This document shows, piece by piece, positions 57,401 to 64,000 of a stretch of 64,000 nucleotides of DNA (position 1 is its first letter; every line of letters starts with the position of its first letter). Under the pieces are notes generated by a model that was given only the letters and a program-made list of their open reading frames with translations, was not told the DNA's origin and searched no databases. The position numbers were made by a program, and so were the translations under genes. The stretch lies in NCBI GenBank assembly GCA_012064415.1, contig SSNU01000022.1:269076-333075 (forward strand), in the 5' to 3' direction. The stretch is from Gyrodactylus bullatarudis. Its lineage: Eukaryota > Platyhelminthes > Monogenea > Gyrodactylidea > Gyrodactylidae.

Positions 57401-58641
57401 AAATTAACTAGATTTTAAAAGACTCACTTGATTCTTTCGCGTTGAAGTTCCAATTGTTCTTGGAGAGATTTGTAATTTTCCTCATCAACAAAGAAGCCCT
57501 TTTTAGTTCTGGCCGCATCAAGGTCTTTACGGAGCCTCTCAACCATGATGTTATAATTTTTTATCATTTCGTTTTTGCTCATTTTCTGGTTGACTTCAGG
57601 TTTATTTTGAATGCTCTTCGCTCTATTGGCATATTCCAAAGTGGAAAGTGTCTCTTCAATTGACGAGAAGCAGGGACTAATTGTGGCAATTATACTGGTT
57701 TTGGTGGAGCCACCAAGAGAATCTTGAAGAATCCGAGTTAGTTTACTTTCCCGATAGGGAATATGAGAATTTCTATCTACCAGTGAAGTTATTACTCTGC
57801 CCAAAGTAAGTAGACTCTGATTAATAAGCCCAGCTTCTCGAGCTCTACGATCAACTGCCCCGGATCTTCCAATATTTTCACTACCAGCTAAATCGACGAG
57901 ATTGAATTTGCCAATTCGTACATATTCTTCTCCGCTGGTCTTGTTAAATTCTTTAATGTGTACACTTATGATGAATATTGAATGAGAACGTGAGGATTGA
58001 AGATTAAGTTTAGTAGCTGCTGTGTGTCTTTTGGCGAGGCCCTTTTCAATAATTGCATACACATTGTCTTTATCTTCAACATTTACTTCCTGGAGATTTT
58101 TTATTGTGATAGATCCTTTTTTCTGAGAGTCATCAAAGATTTTCAAGGATGTCATATCATCTTTGTCAGACAATAGATCGTACAGTTCTTCATTGTACAA
58201 TTCAAGAAGGGATACTCTGATCGCAAAATCTTCATCTGAAGATTGCAGTTTGTCAAATATTTCCCCAACAGCTCTGGGAATCATTCCAATACTTGGATCA
58301 TCATGCCATGAATATCTTAGTCGATCACTTCTCTCGCCAGTCATGGTGAAAGTTTTACCAGTACCTGTCTGACCATAAGCGAAAAGAGTACAATTGTAAC
58401 CAGATATGACTTCATCAACTAATGGGGCAACCATAGCTTTATAAATATCCATCTGCTTTGAGCGACTATCAAAAGAATAATCGAATTTATACGTTCTTGT
58501 AGTCTTGTTTCTATCATCAAGAAGAACTTGGCCATCTCGAGACTCTTTGACAACGTTTCGTTCTTTACCACCTTCTGATTTTGTCATGGGACGACATCTT
58601 ACACCTACCTTGATGTTTTGGCCTTTTGTCTGAAGATTCAT
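54426..58641 (-). CDS. KIF11: Kinesin-5 (Eg5/BimC family) spindle motor
   Basis: A plus-end-directed homotetrameric kinesin that slides antiparallel microtubules apart in the spindle. Exons are 58641-57428, 56890-56566, 56270-56150, 56057-55801, 55732-55118, 55056-54815 and 54543-54426. The phases close exactly to 963 residues. The N-terminal motor holds GYNCTLFAYGQTGTGKTFTM (P-loop 90-97), SSRSH (216-220) and DLAGSE (250-255). The kinesin-5-type neck follows ANRAKSIQNKPEVNQK. Coiled coil fills exons 2-5. The tail contains SGCTPLRRG, matching the Cdk1-site TPxR/K of the BimC box, and it ends in an acidic stretch. Loop 5, the site of known inhibitors, is present (about 100-120). Introns are 61-537 nt. 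It shares a 118-bp divergent promoter with the next gene. Confidence 0.96.
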
Positions 58642-58759
58642 AACCTTTATATTTTACAATAAATTTTAATTTAAAACTTGAATTGAAAGCATTGATACGA
58701 ACAAAACCAAGATTTTCTAGTGTTTAAATATTCACAGCTGAAGCTGTACAAATTTGAAA
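58642..58759. promoter_or_regulatory. Short bidirectional promoter region
   Basis: 118 bp between the kinesin-5 ATG (minus) and the ATG of the unknown gene at 58760 (plus). No clear motif seen. Confidence 0.45.
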
Positions 58760-59464
58760 ATGAACTCAAAATTAGAAAAGGAAATATACCTAGAAGTTTC
58801 TAGAGCAGCCTTTGCAGTCTATTTAATCTTGAGAAATAAAAATGACTACTATGAAAGCATTAGAGAAAAATATTCAATGATCGAAAAAGTAAAAAATTCC
58901 ATATTCCACAACTTAATAACAAACTACGAGTGTAATAGTAGAACTTATACTCCTTCTATGTTCAATTCGGATGCTGCATTTGATCTTCCTCATGTCAGTT
59001 TAAATGCTAAGCACTATTATAAGGTCATATCTTACCAGTTAACAGCTTTTTTCGGTCCTGAGTGCGATCAAGTAGCCAGAAAAAAAGATTTTCAAAGATT
59101 AATTTTTAGAATAGAAGAAGACTTGGAACGCATTATTTTATTTCTGGCCTGTCTTGATAAATGTCTTGAAAATTTTATCAAGTCAGAAAAACTAATTTTT
59201 CAATCATTAACCCTTGATTTTTTCAAGAGGATTTTGAAAAAAAAATTTAATGATCCGGAGAAGAAACTTGAAACATCTATAATTCATTTTTATCAAAGCC
59301 TAATTGAATTAACTAAAACAATGGAGGAAGATCACCAGCAACTAGTAGCTTCATTGTTTAGTTCTGGAATTGAAATTATTAACAAGTATGATACGTTAAG
59401 AGCAGCTGTTAAACGAATTAAAAACTCTTTCAATGACAATATCATATTTTTATCTCTTGAATGA
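58760..59464 (+). CDS. Unknown helical protein, 234 residues
   Basis: The frame is open from a TTG at 58754, but the first ATG is 58760 (MNSKLEKEIYLEVSR). The protein is predicted to be mostly helical, with repeating charged and hydrophobic residues (RLIFRIEEDLERIILFLACL, then DKCLENFIKSEKLIF). It lacks a signal peptide or obvious membrane segment and has no zinc or nucleotide motif. I do not recognise a family. It is intronless and divergently paired with kinesin-5. A subunit of a coiled-coil or helical-bundle complex would fit, but there is no direct evidence. Confidence 0.72.
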   Translation: MNSKLEKEIYLEVSRAAFAVYLILRNKNDYYESIREKYSMIEKVKNSIFHNLITNYECNSRTYTPSMFNSDAAFDLPHVSLNAKHYYKVISYQLTAFFGPECDQVARKKDFQRLIFRIEEDLERIILFLACLDKCLENFIKSEKLIFQSLTLDFFKRILKKKFNDPEKKLETSIIHFYQSLIELTKTMEEDHQQLVASLFSSGIEIINKYDTLRAAVKRIKNSFNDNIIFLSLE

Positions 59465-59688
59465 AAATTGTAAATGAATAAATATTAATTGAACAAAGTC
59501 CCCCTATTTTTTCACAAGAGATAGGCTTGTAGATAAATTAATTTATTTAAAAAAAATACCTCTCTTAATTGAGTTCATCAATCATAAACCTATTAAAATT
59601 AAGCTAAACTCGATTTGCTGTTTGATTGGCTGGATAAATTAGTCGTAAAGGGGATATTGACAGTGATTTTAGTCTTGATTAAAAAATT

Positions 59689-60356
59689 ATGAATGAACTC
59701 TTGTCTGTTCAGGATTCTACATTTCTTGAGGATGAAGAAAAAGCTTTGTTTGTAAGATTAATTTAAATTACTTTTAGTCATTCTCCAAGTTTCTAGTTGT
59801 TTCTCAACTCGATCCATTAATTGGAATTTCCGGTCAGAATAGCGATAAGGTGACTCATGTTATTGAGATCATCCAAAAGAATTTCCCGAAATATTCGACA
59901 ACATACATCAGAAAAAAAATCCGAGATTCCTTGAAGTATACACAAAGATTTAATGGAGGTTGTCTGAGTTATCCCAAGTGTTGTGGAAAGATGACAAAAA
60001 TTGTTCAGGAAAGAGTTGAACAGGCCATGATAAATAGTGGAATGAACCCGGCGACAATTGTGGATAAAAAAGAAACACCAAAGAAAGTATCGAGAAATGA
60101 AGAAAATAGTCTGATTAGTAACCTCTTGGAAAAGGGTTTTCTTCATTACTCTGACATGGCTTACAATCTGGGAAGTACAAGTGTGGAAAAAAACATGCAA
60201 GTGAGTCAAGGGTAAAGCTAATTTTAGATGATATCTTGTCTATCCAATGATCAAGTGAATGAACTAACAAGATTACTGGTGAAAGATTTAAAGGCTAAAG
60301 CCCAGGAAATGAACCACTGGGCTGATTGTTTGGAGCAGTTCGTTGAAAAAAGTTAA
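59689..60356 (+). CDS. Unknown protein, 204 residues, with two 26-27 nt introns
   Basis: Exons 59689-59751, 59778-60200 and 60228-60356 close in phase. Introns are 26 nt (GTAAGATT...TTTTAG) and 27 nt (GTGAGTCA...TTTTAG). The protein starts MNELLSVQDSTFLEDEEKAL. It has a central basic helical part (KNFPKYSTTYIRKKIRDSLK) with a small cysteine cluster (CLSYPKCCGK), then a helix and a C-terminal helical end (ELTRLLVKDLKAKAQEMNHW). I do not recognise the family. Without splicing, the middle frame would stop soon after the exon end, so the tiny introns are needed to read the whole gene. Confidence 0.72.
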
Positions 60357-60645
60357 TTTTTAAACTTTCTCAGATTATTTGTACTTGATATTTTCTAGTT
60401 AGTGATGTAATAATAAAAATAGATTTTCTTGAAATAAATGTATCTAATCTAAAATAATAGAGATTGATTAACTCTAAAATTAAAAGTGGACTAAATAATT
60501 AGCTAGATTGGCTGTATTACTAATACTGTATTACAGCTGAGCTGATGTACTTTAATTTTAAATTAAATTTTTAACAATTTATTCAAAAACTTCTCAATTT
60601 GTTTAAACCAAATAATAAATAGTGTAACATCAAATAAAGCAAAAA
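60357..60645. other. Intergenic
   Basis: AT-rich, no gene seen. It probably holds the V-ATPase subunit promoter. Confidence 0.5.
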
Positions 60646-61002
60646 ATGTCAAAGGGCAAACTTGTTGCTGTAATGGGAGATGAAGATACCTGCACTGGAT
60701 TTCTGCTAGGTGGAATAGGCGAACTGGATAAAACGCGCAAACCAAACTTTCTCGCTATAAACAAGGATACACCTATTAGTGAAATAGAAGAGGCTTTCCA
60801 AACATTTGTCAACAGGAATGATATCGCGATTATCTTAATCGTTCAAAATGTTGCTGAAATGATACGTCATCTTCTAGATGCCCATACTCAACCAATTCCT
60901 GCTATTCTTGAAATACCCAGCAAAGACTTCCCATACGACCCAACAAAGGATTCCATTTTGAAAAGAGCAAAAGGAATGTTTTCTGGAGAGGATTTAAAGT
61001 AA
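60646..61002 (+). CDS. ATP6V1F: V-type H+-ATPase subunit F
   Basis: Subunit F of the V1 sector, part of the central rotor stalk that couples ATP hydrolysis to proton pumping in endomembranes. A single exon of 118 residues, as in other animals (about 119). Family matches are [20 protein letters not shown] near the N-terminus, NFLAI, the central [18 protein letters not shown] and [20 protein letters not shown], then [17 protein letters not shown]. Complete, with a good ATG and no intron. Confidence 0.97.
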   Translation: MSKGKLVAVMGDEDTCTGFLLGGIGELDKTRKPNFLAINKDTPISEIEEAFQTFVNRNDIAIILIVQNVAEMIRHLLDAHTQPIPAILEIPSKDFPYDPTKDSILKRAKGMFSGEDLK

Positions 61003-61211
61003 TATCTCTCAAACTTCAATTGCCTGCATAATAATGAGGATGTGATTTACCAACTTGATAATTTCATTATTCCGAATTCTGGAGATGAGTGAAAATGAGA
61101 AAATGTATCCAAAATGTATTTTGATTCTTTTATTTAAAATATGAAATATTGTTTATTTATAATAAATTATTATCATCACAGAGTTAGAAAATATTATCAA
61201 GTTACTAAGTT
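61003..61211. other. Short convergent gap
   Basis: 3' flanks of ATP6V1F (plus) and the PH+GLTP gene (minus). AATAAA-like words occur on both strands. Confidence 0.45.
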
Positions 61212-63046
61212 CTAATTGTAACTATATAACGGATAAATTTTATTATGAATCTTTTTCTTGATAAAAATATCATCGATTTTCTTGACGTTCAACAACAGAG
61301 TTGAGGAAAATTCTATAGCATTCGCTGCAACTTGTCTCACATTATCTTCGGTCCAAGATTTATTCTTTGATATGAGTAGGGCATAAATGAGTTGGGATCG
61401 AGTTGGCAAATTCCTGATAAGTTTCTTAAGTTTTTATAATTCAAATGATCTTACCAATGCTTCAACACGTTCATTTCTAGATAAGAAAGGTCTCAGTGTC
61501 CCAGAATACACGCCAGAAACTAGAATAGAAATGTCTTCGTCCCGATTATCTTTTGATTGATCAGAGAGGAACTCGGAAAATTCGTCTCCCTTGAATAGAA
61601 GACAGATACTTTCTCCGAGAAAATTCATAATTCTGTTCATAATATTCAATTTAAATTCAAGATAAAACATGCATTAAAGAAAAATTTGAAGGAGAATTTT
61701 AATACAGTAATACTAACCTTGTAAAATAAAGACAACCTTCAGTAAAATCTTTATTTCCTTCTCTAGCGTGTTCCCAGTCGATCAAATTCTCTAGACAGTC
61801 TTCATTATCCTTGCTGAATTCATTAAGAACATTCTGCATGCTGATTAGGACCTTGCCAATCTTCATCCTCAGTCCTGCCATTAGATTGATGAATTCACTA
61901 CTAATTCTTTCATCATCTTGACTGTTTGCAGAATCGAATATACTAAGAAGCATTGTCAACCGCCGGTTGAAAGTTAACAACGATTTAGGTGTAATCTTAA
62001 ATTTTCCCCTAAAAGATTTGAAGTTAGTTACTAATATAATTTTAAAAATTCTAAGTATCTTATTTGCTTATTAGTAATAACTTATTACTAATGGTGAAAA
62101 ATTTGAGATTTATCTTAGAACATGAGTAACTCATGATGAGTTATTTGACGATTTATAAAAAAAAACCATGTATGATTTTCAAATATCCAAAAAAATACGC
62201 AAATTTTTTAGCATAAAAATTAAGATAAAATCAATGAAATTCGAAACTAGACTAACGTATTATCAAAGGAATCAAAATAAATATTCTCATAGTGTCTTGC
62301 TTGTGTTTCAGAATTGTTCAAAGGTTCGTCCTTTCCATTATTTCTTGCAGCATAATCTGTTATTGAGTTATCGTTTAAAATCATTGTACTATTTTGATGG
62401 TTGTTGACAGAGTTATTCGAAATAATTGCAGGGGGATTCTTTCTCTTTGGTGTTTCATCCAGAAACAACTGGTTAATGATACATAATACTTGATTGAGAG
62501 AGTTGAGAAAGGAGTTTGACGTTTCCTTAATCGATTTTATAGACTTTGAGAATGAGGTTTTCTTCTCCTCTTCACTGACAACCGAAATAATCTCTTTGAA
62601 CTGATCTAGAAGAACTTGGTTGTAAACTTTCATTTCAAGATGCTTCTCAATCAAATCATTCTTAACAGCTTTAATGAAGATTAAAAATATACAATTTACA
62701 CGTTAAGAGCTTTAAATTTCCACATCCAAGCTCTCCGCCAGCCTTTTCACAGCCAATAGCAATAATCCATTTTTGTCTATCTTCTCGGCTATTAGCGCGC
62801 AAGTAATAACAAAGCTTGCCAGGAATATTTAAATCAAATCTATATGGATCATTATGATAAACTAGACTAGAGTGATTATTTTAATTTACCAACTAAATCA
62901 CAAACGGAAAGATTTACAATTCCGTTGCAACCATCGGAGACTTCTGAGGGTGACCTATAGTAGGACAAATTTCCATTCTCCATGATGAAATATCTCGGTT
63001 GCCATCCTTTCACATAGTTTGTCCATTTGTGTAGTATCCCTTTCAT
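61212..63046 (-). CDS. PLEKHA8: FAPP2-like PH + GLTP domain protein
   Basis: Exons 63046-62890, 62861-62700, 62668-62257, 62008-61718, 61632-61455 and 61424-61212 close in phase to 470 residues, near the vertebrate FAPP2 length. Introns are 28, 31, 248, 85 and 30 nt. Residues 1-95 are a PH domain very like FAPP/CERT ([48 protein letters not shown]), which in that family reads PI4P at the trans-Golgi. A helical linker follows, then a GLTP fold ([51 protein letters not shown]). In the GLTP part the usual headgroup residues look replaced: Trp by Tyr in LYFTR and His by Leu in RPFL. The usual Asp/Asn/Lys cluster is also not conserved. Glycolipid binding is therefore doubtful. Confidence 0.85.
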
Positions 63047-64000
63047 AAACTACCTCAAATTATTATATTGAAATTTTCAAAAATTGGTATATTTTAAACA
63101 CAAACACATATTAAGAAAATAGAGATTGTTTATGTTCTTTCAATTAAAGTCTTTTAAATTTGAATTTTTTATAAAAAATCTTTTAATTACTGCAAATTAT
63201 TCACTTTAATAATAGTTACGAGTCGTAACTTACGAACAGAAAGAATAAGATGACAAAGAATAGATTTAATATTGAAATAAACTGTAGTCTAAATAAGGCC
63301 AATAAATCTTTCAAGAATATGTAAAATGTATTATAAAATATGCCACAACTTGAAGTTATTATCTTCTATTGGCTACTATTGTCATTTAATTTTGTATATT
63401 CACTGTAGACAGCATAGTGTTGTGAGTATCGAATTTAAAAAAAATCTAGTGAATGTTAACAGGTCATTCATTATAAATTATAAATCTGTTCACTTCTAGA
63501 TTGATCAAATTATTCAATGAATAATATTCATATTTGTTATTACTGTTGAATTTCAATAAAGCAAGAGACACTCTTACAATACATGAACTACTATTACTGC
63601 TGCATCACAAGAAAAATCCAATCTTCCAATAAAAATTCTTCTTCACTGATCTATAGGTGAGCTATGCTCTGAAATTCAGAAGAAATCTCAACCAAACCTT
63701 CACACAGGCTTTATTGGTTTCACTTGAGTGTTGAATAACAAGCTTGAAAATCTAATGCTATCAAAAGGAAGAAAAAAAAGTGATAGATTGTGAAAATTTC
63801 TTTTTTTCGAATCTTTCTAGGATAAACTTGACAAGGAATAAAAGAATTCTCTCTTTCTGGAATGTCAGAAGATTTCTTTTGAAAAATACCCATGTTAATA
63901 GATGTTCATTTCGATAAAAAGGAGTATCCGCAAAAGTATTCACTTAGCTTTAGAATAAACAGTGATACAAGTCCAAAGATAATTTTATCAGCTATCGGTG
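63047..64000. other. Upstream region, no gene seen
   Basis: 5' flank of the PH+GLTP gene. The minus frame 63761-63943 shows no recognisable motif. Nothing else supported. Confidence 0.5.

Noticed and set aside
59817..60209. 130-codon minus-strand frame
   Set aside because: Shadow of the spliced plus-strand gene at 59689-60356.
1..64000. CRISPR array, bacterial operon or phage features
   Set aside because: No spaced direct-repeat array and no Shine-Dalgarno-spaced gene runs. All real genes here are spliced or single animal genes.

Overview
The window is AT-rich animal DNA. The evidence is the gene set (an RdgC/PPEF phosphatase, kinesin-5, a PH plus GLTP lipid-transfer protein, secreted C-type-lectin/PAN proteins), spliced genes with GT-AG introns, and animal-type transposons (Merlin, hAT, Penelope-like, piggyBac-like, LINE, Ty3/gypsy). 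Many introns are only 26-33 nt. Introns this small are best known from dicyemid 'mesozoans', so a small simplified invertebrate is plausible, but I cannot name the species.

Layout. 1-9.7 kb: gene-poor, with a hAT transposase tail, fold-back repeats and a hammerhead-ribozyme-like motif. 9.7-28.8 kb: one PPEF/rdgC-type phosphatase gene on the minus strand, whose large introns hold a Penelope-like GIY-YIG endonuclease, piggyBac-like MITEs and other repeats. 29.0-32.8 kb: a compact cluster of METAP1 (with an antisense nested gene in its last intron), a small unknown gene and EBP2. 33-54 kb: a repeat-rich accessory block with four Merlin-type DNA transposons, a head-to-head pair of tRNA-derived SINEs carrying hammerhead ribozymes, LINE and gypsy scraps, duplicated patchwork sequence, and two families of secreted proteins (CTLD+PAN, and double PAN). 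54.4-63.1 kb: a dense housekeeping cluster of kinesin-5, two unknown genes, V-ATPase subunit F and a FAPP2-like PH+GLTP gene.

How the parts relate. The housekeeping genes are unrelated in function (protein maturation, ribosome biogenesis, spindle mechanics, proton pumping, lipid transfer), and the sequence gives no sign of an operon. Several pairs share short divergent promoters. The accessory block looks like a transposon nest in which secreted-protein genes are duplicating, partly converting and decaying. The most unusual content is the set of self-cleaving-ribozyme motifs (at least five, in at least three sequence contexts), the Merlin family with TIRs of 200 bp or more, and the contrast between ~26-nt and ~9-kb introns.
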